Counted from the stretch's first letter, positions 8,286 to 16,253 are shown. The stretch: 64,000 nt of DNA from Ruegeria sp. ANG-S4 (GCF_000814005.1 NZ_JWLK01000001.1:1054001-1118000); one strand, 5' to 3'. A program made the numbers and translations. The notes: generated by a model from the sequence alone, not told the origin.

Positions 8286-8717
8286 ATGGTGTGGATGGTA
8301 GATCAAGTTGATGAAAAGATTCTCGCTATTCTCAGAACGGACGCGAGGACACCGGTTGCAGAGATCTCTCGCAGGGTCGGTCGGTCAAGAACTGCCGTTG
8401 TAGCGAGAATCGCCCGCCTCGAATCCAGCGGCAGAATTGCGCGCTACACGATTGCAGAGCGCGGACAGGGTGACGACGGGCTGGGCGCCATCATTCTGGT
8501 TCAGATGATCAATCGCGGAGAGACCCAGAGGTTTTCATCGCTGATACGCACATCCGGCTGGGTCTCTGCTTGCTATGGAGTATCCGGCGAATTTGATCTC
8601 GCGGTGGTGCTGAAGTCTCTTGACCCGGATGTACTTGAGAGGTTCATGAGGGACCTTATTGCCACCGGAGAAATTCGACACTCAGAAACGCTGGTGAAAA
8701 TTCTACAGGACTTTTGA
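8286..8717 (+). CDS. Lrp/AsnC family transcriptional regulator
   Basis: About 143 residues from the ATG at 8286; an ATG at 8295 is equally plausible and gives the more typical start VDQVDEKILAILRTDAR. The N-terminal helix-turn-helix reads PVAEISRRVGRSRTAVVARI, and the C-terminal RAM-like domain contains GAIILVQM and GEFDLAVVLK, where amino-acid effectors bind. Members form dimers to octamers and act on divergent neighbours, so the likely target is the aminotransferase-SDR-FAH-SDR operon beginning 100 bp away. The TAGTCA-TGACTA palindrome lies just upstream. No strong ribosome binding site is visible. Confidence 0.8.
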   Translation: MVWMVDQVDEKILAILRTDARTPVAEISRRVGRSRTAVVARIARLESSGRIARYTIAERGQGDDGLGAIILVQMINRGETQRFSSLIRTSGWVSACYGVSGEFDLAVVLKSLDPDVLERFMRDLIATGEIRHSETLVKILQDF

Positions 8718-9127
8718 GGCTCGTCCAAACCGGTCACCCTGCAAAAACGGCTTCAACCCAAGGCACCGGTTAGGAGGGTGCAACAATATGGTGCTAGCAA
8801 AATTCATGTTCCTGAATAGCTGGATTTAAGACGTGCGCTGCTTCGCAATCATAGACTTGTTGCGTTTGTGATCGAGTGCTGCGTCGATACAGACTCCAAC
8901 TACATCGCCTGAAGAGCCGGCTAAGCCGGAATCGCAAACTCTAGCTATGAATTTGCTGTTTGAGCTGACAACCGTCATTGTATGCGATGATGCCGATGGC
9001 GGCTTTGTCCCGCGATGTGTGAGTTCAAGCGCCGCCAGATTTTGCACTTGCAGCGAATGACCGCAAAGCGGGCTGCGAGCGCAGAATTCAGACGGGGTGT
9101 GCAATGTCGGGATTGGGCCGCTCGTCT
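8718..9127. other. Gene-free stretch of about 410 bp ending in a dispersed repeat
   Basis: The only long frame (minus strand, 8826-9104) lacks a ribosome binding site and family features. It overlaps the repeat copy at 9049-9125, so it is judged non-coding. Confidence 0.6.
9049..9125 (+). repeat. Dispersed intergenic repeat, copy 1
   Basis: Contains GCAGCGAATG, then GCGGGCTGC and, 40 bp further, GGGATTGGGCCG. The same ordered blocks occur near 14980, 22866 and 27700. Confidence 0.6.
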
Positions 9128-9517
9128 CTAACCTTCAGTCGTCGCATAGCTCCCGTCTTCGCGGTGCACTTCCTGTCCGCTCAAGGGTGGGCTGAAGACG
9201 CAGATAAGCCGAAGATCCGCCTCAGGCGCTTGTACGATGTGTCGATCATGTTGGTCCAAGGCGTAGAGCGTATACGGATGCAACGCGTGCCAAATCCCTT
9301 CATCTGCCCGCCGGATTTGGCCTTTGCCTTCGATGCAATAGCAGGCTTCCAAATGGTGGGTGTACTCAAGCTCAAGCACGGCACCCCGCCTGATGATTGT
9401 GTCGGTCAGTGAAAACCCCATGCCATCGGATGCAAGCAACAGCCTCCTGCTGTTCCAGCCTGTCCCGACGACATCTCGGTCTGTGCCAAGCACATCTTCG
9501 AGTTTCGTGATGATCAT
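9128..9517 (-). CDS. ectC: EctC-like L-ectoine synthase, solitary
   Basis: A 129-residue cupin closely matching ectoine synthase: WNSRRLLLASDGMGFSLTDT, LELEYTHHLEACYCIEGKGQ, LYALDQHDRHIV and LICVFSPPLSGQEVHREDGSY are all EctC signatures, including the Glu, Tyr and His residues that bind iron in characterised EctC. The enzyme normally cyclises N-gamma-acetyl-diaminobutyrate to ectoine, a compatible solute. Here ectA and ectB are absent and the gene follows an SDR gene by 9 bp. It may therefore use imported substrate, run in reverse, or have another cyclase or hydrolase function. AGAGGTAGATC precedes the ATG. The family call is strong; the physiological role is open. Confidence 0.85.
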   Translation of the reverse strand: MIITKLEDVLGTDRDVVGTGWNSRRLLLASDGMGFSLTDTIIRRGAVLELEYTHHLEACYCIEGKGQIRRADEGIWHALHPYTLYALDQHDRHIVQAPEADLRLICVFSPPLSGQEVHREDGSYATTEG

Positions 9518-9526
9518 GATCTACCT

Positions 9527-10276
9527 CTAGCGAACTGCGCGGTTCATCCCGCCATCGGACAGTAAACTCTGGCCGTTGATGTACCGAGCGCCTTCGCTCG
9601 CCAAGAACACGCAGGCTTGACCGATCTCTTCAAAGGTAGCCGGGCGTTGCGCCGGGATTTCGCGGCGCGCCCGTTCCGACAGATTCACATTCTCGCAAAA
9701 CCCGGGCAGCAGGTTGTTCATGCGAATGTTGTGGCGGGCGTAGCGGTCCCCATAGAGTTTAGAAAAGCTATGGAGCGCACCGCGCAACATGCTCATCGGA
9801 TAGGGCGCACGGGGCTCAATCGTGTTCATCGACGAGATGTTCACGAATCCCCCCCCGCCTTGTTCGATCAGGATGGGAGTAACGATGCGGGCGATTTTGA
9901 CGACGTTCAGCACGTACATGTCGAGGCTTTCGTGCCAAAGCTCGTCGGGGAGCTCCAGAAGCGGTCCGTCAAAGTCGACATCAAACCCAACAGTCTTGAT
10001 CGCCTCGGGCACAGTGCCGCCGTGGCCCATATTGCTGACGATGGCGTCGATGCGACCGTATTTTGTCATTGTGTCGTTGATCATCCCCTGAAGATCGTTC
10101 GTGTCGAGAACCGAGCCGCGTCGGCCGATGCCGCCAAGCTCTTCTGCGAGTTCGATGGAGCGGTTCGACGGTGACATGAGCGAGACCTTGTAGCCTGCCT
10201 TGGCCATCTCAATGGCGCATCCTCGGCCAATGCCCTGACCGGTTCCGGTCATCAGCGCAACTTTCAAATCGTACAT
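9527..10276 (-). CDS. Atypical SDR family protein lacking the catalytic lysine
   Basis: The 249-residue protein has the SDR nucleotide motif TGTGQGIG at residues 10-17, but the second-strand end reads LMSPSNRS, without the acidic residue of NAD-dependent enzymes. In the active site Tyr159 is followed by Met163 where the YxxxK lysine belongs, with Arg165 two residues later. Related groups with altered tetrads exist, so it may be a true oxidoreductase with changed chemistry or a ligand-binding pseudoenzyme. It lies directly upstream of the ectC-like gene with which it forms a two-gene operon, divergent from a LysR gene. Confidence 0.7.
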   Translation of the reverse strand: MYDLKVALMTGTGQGIGRGCAIEMAKAGYKVSLMSPSNRSIELAEELGGIGRRGSVLDTNDLQGMINDTMTKYGRIDAIVSNMGHGGTVPEAIKTVGFDVDFDGPLLELPDELWHESLDMYVLNVVKIARIVTPILIEQGGGGFVNISSMNTIEPRAPYPMSMLRGALHSFSKLYGDRYARHNIRMNNLLPGFCENVNLSERARREIPAQRPATFEEIGQACVFLASEGARYINGQSLLSDGGMNRAVR

Positions 10277-10393
10277 GGCTTTCTCCTTAGTCTCGGCAGT
10301 TTTGTATGAGTTTTCGTGAACTGATGCGACGTAGCCTATGTTTCTGCAGCAAGGCTATCGAGATTATTGCAATAGCCTGTTAGGTTTTCTCAC

Positions 10394-11272
10394 ATGGTGG
10401 AAACCCTCAGACATCTGCGCGCGCTGCAAGCCTTCGATGAGACAGCGACCCATTCCAGCCTCAGCAAGGCTGCGGATACCCTGAGTGTCACGCACGGAGC
10501 AATTAGCCGTCAGATCAAATTGCTGGAACAACACCTTGGCGTCGGCCTGTTTCACCGCCGCCCGAATGGTGTTGAACTGACTACGGCTGGCGAAAGACTG
10601 CACCAATCAACCCGCGGGGCATTCTCGGAGCTGCGGGCCGGAGTCCGGGACGTCAGGCGGCAAGAGCGGCTTCAGTCGGTCACAGTTTCCTTGTCGACCT
10701 CGCTTGCGCTCAAATGGCTTGTTCCTATGCTGCCTTCATTCCGGCGGGAACACCCGGGCATCTCGCTTCTGCTAGACACAAACGATGCATTGGTGAATTT
10801 CGAGACGTCCGAAGTCGATGTGGCGCTGCGGTTCAGTGAACCGGGTTGGGATGGGTTGCACCATGAACTGATCAAGCGTGAAGAACTGATTGTTGTCGCT
10901 TCGCCATCATTGGTCGACAAGATGGACCAGCCAATGCCGGCGAAGGACATTGTGCGACTTCCGCTTCTGCATGATGCCTTCAATGTGGGCTGGGACAAGT
11001 GGGCTGAGCAGAAGGATGTCGATCCCCAAAAGTTCAGTTCGGAAAACATCAAGTACGTTGACAGTGCCGTGCTGTTAGAGGCCGCAATTGACGGGCAAGG
11101 CGTGGCGCTGGCCAGAAATCTATTGGCAGCACGGGACTTGGAGCTCGGTCGTTTGATCCGTCTAGATGACAGCGCGGTGAAGTTGGACCGGGGACTGTAC
11201 TTTGTCTGCCGTCCTGGAGATCAAGAACGGGCCTCAGTCAGAGTTTTTAAGAAGTGGCTGATGTCCATTTGA
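10394..11272 (+). CDS. LysR-family regulator (GcvA-like)
   Basis: Its 292 residues start with the LysR helix-turn-helix LRHLRALQAFDETATHSSLS...AADTLSVTHGAISRQIKLLE, followed by the periplasmic-binding-like effector domain with SLSTSLALKWLVPMLPSF and the GcvA-type FNVGWDKWAEQ segment. LysR proteins usually act on a divergent neighbour; the SDR-ectC pair starts 117 bp away on the opposite strand and is the obvious target. The effector is unknown. The gene has no downstream partner in the same direction within 200 bp. Confidence 0.85.
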   Translation: MVETLRHLRALQAFDETATHSSLSKAADTLSVTHGAISRQIKLLEQHLGVGLFHRRPNGVELTTAGERLHQSTRGAFSELRAGVRDVRRQERLQSVTVSLSTSLALKWLVPMLPSFRREHPGISLLLDTNDALVNFETSEVDVALRFSEPGWDGLHHELIKREELIVVASPSLVDKMDQPMPAKDIVRLPLLHDAFNVGWDKWAEQKDVDPQKFSSENIKYVDSAVLLEAAIDGQGVALARNLLAARDLELGRLIRLDDSAVKLDRGLYFVCRPGDQERASVRVFKKWLMSI

Positions 11273-11494
11273 ACGAGGAAAAAGTCAGTTTGCCCCCCAC
11301 TTCAACGCATCAGTGATGTCGAGCATTCACATGTACGGTGAATGGCCGGTTTGGCGGATTGCAACGCAGCGAAGCGCGGGTAGTGAGCCGTCGCAACGAT
11401 TAGTGACACAAAAAATCCGCATTGAGGTTATTGTGATTGTCACATTGCCATGTGACGTGGGTCGTCTGCGCACATTAATTTCTAGGGGGGAGTT

Positions 11495-11764
11495 ATGGCA
11501 AAGGATTTGAAAAAGTTTCAGGACAGCCTGAGTAAGTCCATCAAAGAGTGCAATATGCACATGAAGAAGATGGACCTCATGTTCAAGAAGATGCTTGATG
11601 CAGAGAAGAAAATGAACAGCCTTTATGGCAAACCTTCATACGACAAAGCCTTAGACAGCTACCAGAAACACGCGCGTGGATTTGAAGACCTTGAAAAGAA
11701 GTTCGGTGCTTTGGTGAAGAAGAAAAACAAAGCGCTCGCCGACCTGGTCAAAGCAAAAAAGTAG
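11495..11764 (+). CDS. Small Lys-rich coiled-coil protein, unknown function
   Basis: An 89-residue protein preceded by AGGGGGGAGTT and beginning MAKDLKKFQDSLSKS. Two long Lys-rich helices, at about 3-43 and 52-87, are separated by a YGKPSYD turn. It has neither signal peptide nor membrane segment. Its length and architecture match the protein at 2130, although identity is low by eye. No enzymatic motif is present. The gene stands alone; the next gene begins 108 bp downstream and could be cotranscribed. Confidence 0.65.
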   Translation: MAKDLKKFQDSLSKSIKECNMHMKKMDLMFKKMLDAEKKMNSLYGKPSYDKALDSYQKHARGFEDLEKKFGALVKKKNKALADLVKAKK

Positions 11765-11871
11765 TCGTTGCTTAACCTTCGTCTTCAACTCGCCCTCTGA
11801 GTGTCAAACTTCACTGTAGTTTGGCTGCTACCGTGCTCGGTGTACTTAATGAGTAATTAGGTGAGGCACCA

Positions 11872-12078
11872 ATGAAGCACATTCCAGCAACCACCCAAAC
11901 AGCCGTTTCCCACGCGTATAACCTTGGGGCTGGTGATGCTGCGATAAGCATGGCGATGTGGGCGGGCAGTCAGTTGATGGCGCTTTTCGGTAACCGAGCT
12001 GATGTCTTTCAGGAACACGCCGATATCTGGGCTGAAAAGCTCAAGCCGCAATACCCGCTTTCAGCCGCAAAGAAATGA
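11872..12078 (+). CDS. Small protein of 68 aa coupled to an ArsR regulator
   Basis: MKHIPATTQTAVSHAYNLGA begins a mostly helical 68-residue protein rich in Ala and Met (AISMAMWAGSQLMALFG), suggesting an amphipathic or membrane-associated helix in the middle. GTGAGGCACC precedes the ATG. Its TGA overlaps the ATG of the ArsR-type gene by four bases, so the two are translated together and may work together, for example as a sensor and repressor or as a target gene and autoregulator. No family is recognised. Confidence 0.6.
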   Translation: MKHIPATTQTAVSHAYNLGAGDAAISMAMWAGSQLMALFGNRADVFQEHADIWAEKLKPQYPLSAAKK

Positions 12079-12380
12079 AGCCGCGTGCCCAAGATAAGAC
12101 AACTGAGGCCGCCGACTACCTGAAGGCATTCGCCCATGTTAGCCGTCTGCAAATCCTGTTCTTACTTGCTGATGGTGAGAAATCCGTCGGGGAACTGATT
12201 GATAACTTGTCCTTGAACCAGGCGGCGGTTTCCCAACATGTGGCGCGCTTGCGGCTTGAGGGCATGATAGTGGGCAGGCGAGATGGCCATCACATGTACT
12301 ACAAAATCTGTGACAAGCGCGTACGCCCAGTCCTTAAACTGCTGGACAGGCTTTTCTTTAGTGACGAAAAAGCCAAGTAG
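12075..12380 (+). CDS. ArsR-family winged-helix regulator
   Basis: The 101-residue protein shows the compact ArsR fold: YLKAFAHVSRLQILFLLADG, then VGELIDNLSLNQAAVSQHVARLRLEGMIV as recognition helix region, and RRDGHHMYYKI as the wing. Only one cysteine is present, so the usual ArsR/SmtB metal sites with paired cysteines are missing. A His pair in the wing is unlikely to form a site by itself. It could sense redox state or a small molecule, or act as a constitutive repressor. Translationally coupled to the 68-residue gene before it. Confidence 0.8.
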   Translation: MKPRAQDKTTEAADYLKAFAHVSRLQILFLLADGEKSVGELIDNLSLNQAAVSQHVARLRLEGMIVGRRDGHHMYYKICDKRVRPVLKLLDRLFFSDEKAK

Positions 12381-12535
12381 ACGACGACCTCGGCGACCTG
12401 CCTTGCCCACTTTGTGTCGGGTTACTTGCACGCTGGGCCTAGTCAATCCCATCGACGCTCCCAAAGAGGGAGTTTGGTTCCGGCAAGCCAACGAGCCACA
12501 CAGGTTGATGTGGCGTCTGCTCGTCGAAACCGAGG

Positions 12536-13057
12536 CTATTCTCGGTCTGCAAGCAACCATGCCTCCTTTGCGCTGACACCCAATTCGGCGCAAAACAAAC
12601 CGACGCGCTCACGTTTTGGGGATAGGCGAACCCCATTTGGATCAACCAAAACACCCTGCAAACTTGCGCCGCACGTTAACCCTTGGCTTTTTCGCAGTTG
12701 GTACAATTCTTGACCATGCCATTCGGCGGGAATCTGGTCGCCGATAACTGGTATGACCAAGTCACCATTCCCAAAACGCCATGCCGCAGCTTTTCTCACA
12801 CCACTGGGTGCGCCGTTTTCGGTTTCGGTCGAGGACGAGTCGTATGTTGGCCGGGCAAAAGTGCAAGGGGGTTCAAGCTCAAGTTCTAAAGCCTGCTGGT
12901 TTGAATCTTCAGTACGATACTTGAAGATACACTTTGTGCCGGTTTCATTCGATCCGACCGTTGCTAGTTCGACAACAAGCTCTTGTGTGAACGCTGGCGT
13001 CACAAAGAACACGCCCGCTGCCAACCCCCATGTGAGCGCGTTGGAAAACCGCGTCAC
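12536..13057 (-). CDS. Secreted protein, putative immunity partner of the Tae4-like amidase
   Basis: Translation starts at a GTG (13055-13057) whose GTGA overlaps the TGA of the upstream amidase gene, a coupling typical of effector-immunity pairs. The 173-residue product opens with a signal peptide (MTRFSNALTWGLAAGVFFVTP, cleavage near AFT-QE) and is then beta-rich, with cysteines near residues 42, 63, 126 and 153 that could form disulfides in the periplasm. It is longer than described Tai4 proteins and is not clearly similar to them. The immunity role is inferred from coupling, secretion and position; the fold is unknown. Confidence 0.55.
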   Translation of the reverse strand: MTRFSNALTWGLAAGVFFVTPAFTQELVVELATVGSNETGTKCIFKYRTEDSNQQALELELEPPCTFARPTYDSSSTETENGAPSGVRKAAAWRFGNGDLVIPVIGDQIPAEWHGQELYQLRKSQGLTCGASLQGVLVDPNGVRLSPKRERVGLFCAELGVSAKEAWLLADRE

Positions 13058-13521
13058 GTCATTTTCCAGTACCAGATTTGCTCCGAACGCTCGAAGTAGT
13101 CCCGGCTGCCATGGGCGACACTTTCCCCGTTCCACAAATCAATGTGATCCCCTTGGTTTCCTTCACCCCAAAAGTTGATAAACGCAACGATGCCTCGTTT
13201 GCCCAAGTAATCAACGAACGTCTTTTGTGGAACACCCGGGCTGCTCCTTGATATCTTGGCTTTGCCAACAAACTTTGTGCGGTTGGAATTGAGCCAAAGC
13301 TTCATTTCTTCAACGCGCAGAGGGTGTTTTTTGCCATGGCCATGCCAGCAAAAGACGCCTGGGTAATGCGATATCTTTATCCCTGATTTCGTCAGGGCCA
13401 CGCCCAATCGGATACAACACTGGTTGGTAAAGTTCGGAGACCCATCGGTCCTACAGGGATCGGTGACAGGAGGCGACTGATTGACAGGATGGTTTTTCCA
13501 TAAATCATCAAATTTTGGCAT
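13054..13521 (-). CDS. Tae4-family peptidoglycan amidase (T6SS-type effector)
   Basis: The start at 13521 is chosen because GAGGG lies 6-10 bases upstream and family members begin with PxFxxLWxxHP. The 155-residue protein has FTNQCCIRLGVALTKSG at 31-47 with the catalytic Cys (C35 or C36), KRGIVAFINFWGEGNQGDHIDLW at 108-130 with catalytic His126 and Asp128, and YFERSEQIWYW near the end. These are the Tae4 signatures. Tae4 enzymes cut the D-Glu-mDAP bond in the donor stem of peptidoglycan crosslinks and are injected into the periplasm of rivals. No T6SS, VgrG or PAAR gene is nearby. All catalytic residues are kept, so it looks functional. Confidence 0.8.
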   Translation of the reverse strand: MPKFDDLWKNHPVNQSPPVTDPCRTDGSPNFTNQCCIRLGVALTKSGIKISHYPGVFCWHGHGKKHPLRVEEMKLWLNSNRTKFVGKAKISRSSPGVPQKTFVDYLGKRGIVAFINFWGEGNQGDHIDLWNGESVAHGSRDYFERSEQIWYWKMT

Positions 13522-13969
13522 TTTGAACCCTCGCTGGCTATAGCACCGTCGAGTAGGTCTGATCCGGCGCAAATTACCTAGAATTGAATGCCACCGATGA
13601 TAGCATAAAATACCTTGCCGTCGGACAGCTTCGTTGCAATTTGAAGTCTTGCGTCTTGCCGTGTTTGCGTCATCGTTTCTTTAAACGCGATTGTTGACCT
13701 CAAAGCTCATTCGCACTCCGCTAGACGTCCCAATGCCACCAGACGCCCATGTTCCGCCCAAGCGACCAGGTCGCTTCTGATTTTGTTCGCGCCGTTTGTG
13801 TGTCGCCATCTTGCGACAGCCTTCCTTGCAATACTTGGCGTCTATCTGGCCGGGCGCAAATGTTGACAAACATCCTTAGCGTGTCACAAAAACTTTCGAT
13901 TTCTGTTATACTTGTATCAGCTAGCAACCATTCAGCCAACCTTAAGAGAATTTTCAAAAGAGGAATGAC
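13522..13969. other. Stretch of about 450 bp with two possible peptides
   Basis: Upstream of the Tae4-like gene on the minus strand there are two short frames: 13681-13809 (42 aa, Gly/Ser-rich, with AAGGAAGG some 11 bases before the ATG) and 13578-13673 (31 aa, MTQTRQDARLQ..., following AAAGAAACG). They could be leader peptides or debris. No family is recognised, so neither is called as a gene. Confidence 0.3.
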
Positions 13970-14236
13970 ATGAAGAGAACCGCTTTTTTGATGGCATTAC
14001 TTCTGGTTGCAGCCTGTGATGTTCCAGACAGTTCTACGGGCCACAGCACGTCCACAGGCCAGAGTCTGGACCTATCGACACCGGAGGAAACCAACGAAGA
14101 ACTTGATAGAGAAATGGATGAGCAGCAGCTGCAGCTCGATTGCTTCGATGGCAACCAAAAGTCGTGCGATGATTTGCAGAAACTTCGTGAGATTGATGAC
14201 GTGGGCGACATCGTCAAGGAAGTTGCTAATAGTTAA
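13970..14236 (+). CDS. Small acidic lipoprotein, unknown
   Basis: The 88-residue product has a lipoprotein signal peptide, MKRTAFLMALLLVAAC, with lipobox LVAAC and Cys16 as the lipidated residue. The mature part is very acidic (SLDLSTPEETNEELDREMDEQQLQLD) and keeps two cysteines, at C48-like and C56-like positions within DCFDGNQKSCDDL, that may pair. AAGAGGAATGAC precedes the ATG. It should be anchored in a periplasm-facing membrane. No known domain is visible. A terminator-like hairpin lies at 14362. Confidence 0.65.
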   Translation: MKRTAFLMALLLVAACDVPDSSTGHSTSTGQSLDLSTPEETNEELDREMDEQQLQLDCFDGNQKSCDDLQKLREIDDVGDIVKEVANS

Positions 14237-14361
14237 CCAGTCCGAATCTCATTGCCATTCACAAAGCGCTGTGGCTCAGGAACATGCTACATGTGCAAAT
14301 AGTTGGTACTTTGCCTGCAAGTACGATTGAGCTAACTGTACGTATACCACTCTCGAACGGC

Positions 14362-14406
14362 CCGCGTTGTCGCTTTGCCCCCTCATCGACTGGCAACGCG
14401 GTTTTT
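14362..14406 (+). terminator. Probable intrinsic terminator
   Basis: Arms CCGCGTTG and CAACGCGG (14362-14369, 14394-14401) can pair perfectly around a 24-base loop and are followed by a T-run (TTTTTA when the last arm base is excluded). It lies between the two lipoprotein genes. The long loop lowers certainty. Confidence 0.45.
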
Positions 14407-14527
14407 AGTTAGAAGCGAGTAGAAGCTGGTATACTATCCTGCCTGTTTTCCTCTCCTTAGCCTTAGTCTTGTCGAAGTTCTATTTGATTGAAGTTCTTAC
14501 CTGAATTACGAAATCGAAGGATTCAAA

Positions 14528-14872
14528 ATGAAGTGGTTTCTGATGTCCGTGGCGGCGTTTACACTAGTAGCGTGCGCGCCCCCGCCTCCGACGTCACCAG
14601 CGGAAAAAGCTGCACGTAGCGCGGCAGCGTTCGAGTTTACAGCGACCAGGTGCACGCAGCACGCCGGCGGCTACAGTGATGCTGTTGCACTGCAGAAGGA
14701 AGCTCAATCCAGATATGCGACCGCCAGGAAACTGGGCGCAACAGAGCAGCAGATAGCGGAACAAAAGAAAATCGCTGTCAATGCATTATCTAGCGCAGAA
14801 TTTTTGGCTGGATCGAATGAAGCTTGCAAGTCGTTGGTGTCACACGCAGCAAAAGCAGCGGCACAATCCTGA
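14528..14872 (+). CDS. Small lipoprotein, unknown
   Basis: This 114-residue lipoprotein begins MKWFLMSVAAFTLVAC with lipidation at Cys16, followed by a Pro-rich linker (APPPPTSP). The remaining 90 residues are Ala-rich and helical, with cysteines in TATRCTQH and NEACKSL that may form a disulfide holding two helices together. It would be anchored in the outer or inner membrane facing the periplasm. The promoter probably lies in 14407-14500. The product is not recognised. The dispersed repeat begins about 100 bp after the stop. Confidence 0.65.
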   Translation: MKWFLMSVAAFTLVACAPPPPTSPAEKAARSAAAFEFTATRCTQHAGGYSDAVALQKEAQSRYATARKLGATEQQIAEQKKIAVNALSSAEFLAGSNEACKSLVSHAAKAAAQS

Positions 14873-14978
14873 AAAATACCGCGAGGGGTGCCCAAACCGG
14901 CCCCCTTCGCCCTGACAGAGTCGGTAGCTGCTGACGAAAACCATCGATACGGCACCGGCCTGCCTCATATTTTGAGCT

Positions 14979-15050
14979 CGCAGCGAATGTCTGGAATGCG
15001 GGCTGCGACCGCGGTATGTTGAAGGCGGTTCGAAGGTCCGGAAGGGGCCG
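14979..15050 (+). repeat. Dispersed intergenic repeat, copy 2
   Basis: Blocks CGCAGCGAATG, GCGGGCTGCG and GGTCCGGAAGGGGCCG appear in the same order and spacing as in copy 1. It ends exactly at the stop of the BNR-repeat gene. Confidence 0.6.
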
Positions 15051-16211
15051 TTATTTACGCTCCTGAACTTCGACGCCCAGAATTGTGGGTAAATGCCGGG
15101 AAATTTCGTCCCAGCTTTCACCTTCGTCGAAGCTGGCAAAAACTGAACCACTGTTTGTGCCAAAATAGATCCCGGGTGGATCATTCGTATCGCCCGCCAT
15201 CGCCTGACGCAGGACGGTAAAGAAGCAACCCGTCTGGGGAAGCCCTTTTCGCATTGCCTCCCACGTTTCGCCGCCATCGCGGGACCGCCATACTGCAGCA
15301 GCTGCGTTTGGCGGATACCGGCCCACCGAATCTCCGTTGAGCGGCAGGGTCCATATTGTTTCGGGGTCACGGGGATGCACGCGTATCGGAAAGCCGAACG
15401 TCGAAGGTAGACCATCCGTTATGTTGTCCCAACTGCGGCCACCATCTGATGATCGCCAGACACCGTGGTGGTTTTGCTGATAAAGTAAGTCGTCAGCGCC
15501 GTTTGCGCGCATCATGTTGTGCACACAGTGTCCGGTCTCGCCATCACGAGGCGCTGCGGGATGATCGTGGTGCTCGCAGTCTTGTATGTTTGACAGCCTG
15601 TTACGTCGTCCCCAAGTTTCGCCACCGTCCTCAGATGCAAAGACGCCAGCAGCCGATATGCCAGCCCAGATTTTCTGGGGGTTTTGAGGATCCGAAACGA
15701 TAGTGTGCAAAGTCAGCCCAGCTGCGCCCGGGTTCCAGCCTTCAGCGGACTCATGCTCGCTCAGGCTGCGTAAATCTTCCCATGTCTTTCCGCCGTCTGA
15801 GCTTTTCAGCAGCTTTGCAGGCTTGGTTCCGGCATAGAGGGTCCCGTCGGTGTAATGCAAAGACCAAATTTGGGAAAACTTGTCTTCAAACGGGAGCTGT
15901 TCATCTGTCCAACCAATCATTTCGGCGAAATCAGGATCGTTGGCGGCCCAATTGTCCATTTCACCCTTGCTGAGACGCGTGACATCCCACGTTTCACCGC
16001 CATTATCGGATCGCCACACGCCTGCGCCATTCCAATCGCTGCCGCCACCGGCCCAGATTGTTCCCGTCTCCGGATTACTTGCAAAATGATTGATCGGCCA
16101 GCCGTCGCAATGCGGACCATCGATTGTCCAACGACCCGTCGAAACATCGCGCCGGAGCAAAAAAGCGCCTTTTGTCGTGCCAATAAGAACGGTTGTTTCT
16201 GCATGCGACAC
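15051..16211 (-). CDS. BNR/Asp-box repeat (sialidase-like beta-propeller) protein
   Basis: The 386-residue protein carries repeated Asp-box motifs: SDNGGETW, SSDGGKTW, SEDGGETW, SSDGGRSW, SRDGGETW and SFDEGESW. These mark the blades of a propeller as in sialidases and VPS10-type proteins. There is no signal peptide, so it should be cytosolic, and the sialidase catalytic arginines cannot be recognised. The start is a GTG at 16211, because GGAGGGAAGACG lies directly before it. Such BNR-like proteins are widespread and mostly uncharacterised. The gene sits behind DUF1428 and VOC genes in the same direction, though gaps of 40 bp leave cotranscription possible. Confidence 0.75.
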   Translation of the reverse strand: MSHAETTVLIGTTKGAFLLRRDVSTGRWTIDGPHCDGWPINHFASNPETGTIWAGGGSDWNGAGVWRSDNGGETWDVTRLSKGEMDNWAANDPDFAEMIGWTDEQLPFEDKFSQIWSLHYTDGTLYAGTKPAKLLKSSDGGKTWEDLRSLSEHESAEGWNPGAAGLTLHTIVSDPQNPQKIWAGISAAGVFASEDGGETWGRRNRLSNIQDCEHHDHPAAPRDGETGHCVHNMMRANGADDLLYQQNHHGVWRSSDGGRSWDNITDGLPSTFGFPIRVHPRDPETIWTLPLNGDSVGRYPPNAAAAVWRSRDGGETWEAMRKGLPQTGCFFTVLRQAMAGDTNDPPGIYFGTNSGSVFASFDEGESWDEISRHLPTILGVEVQERK

Positions 16212-16253
16212 CGTCTTCCCTCCATGTTGCCCTTTCGGGCTTTTGGCTACTCG

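Noticed and set aside
8826-9104. 92-codon open frame on the minus strand
   Set aside because: No ribosome binding site, no family features, and half of it is dispersed-repeat sequence.
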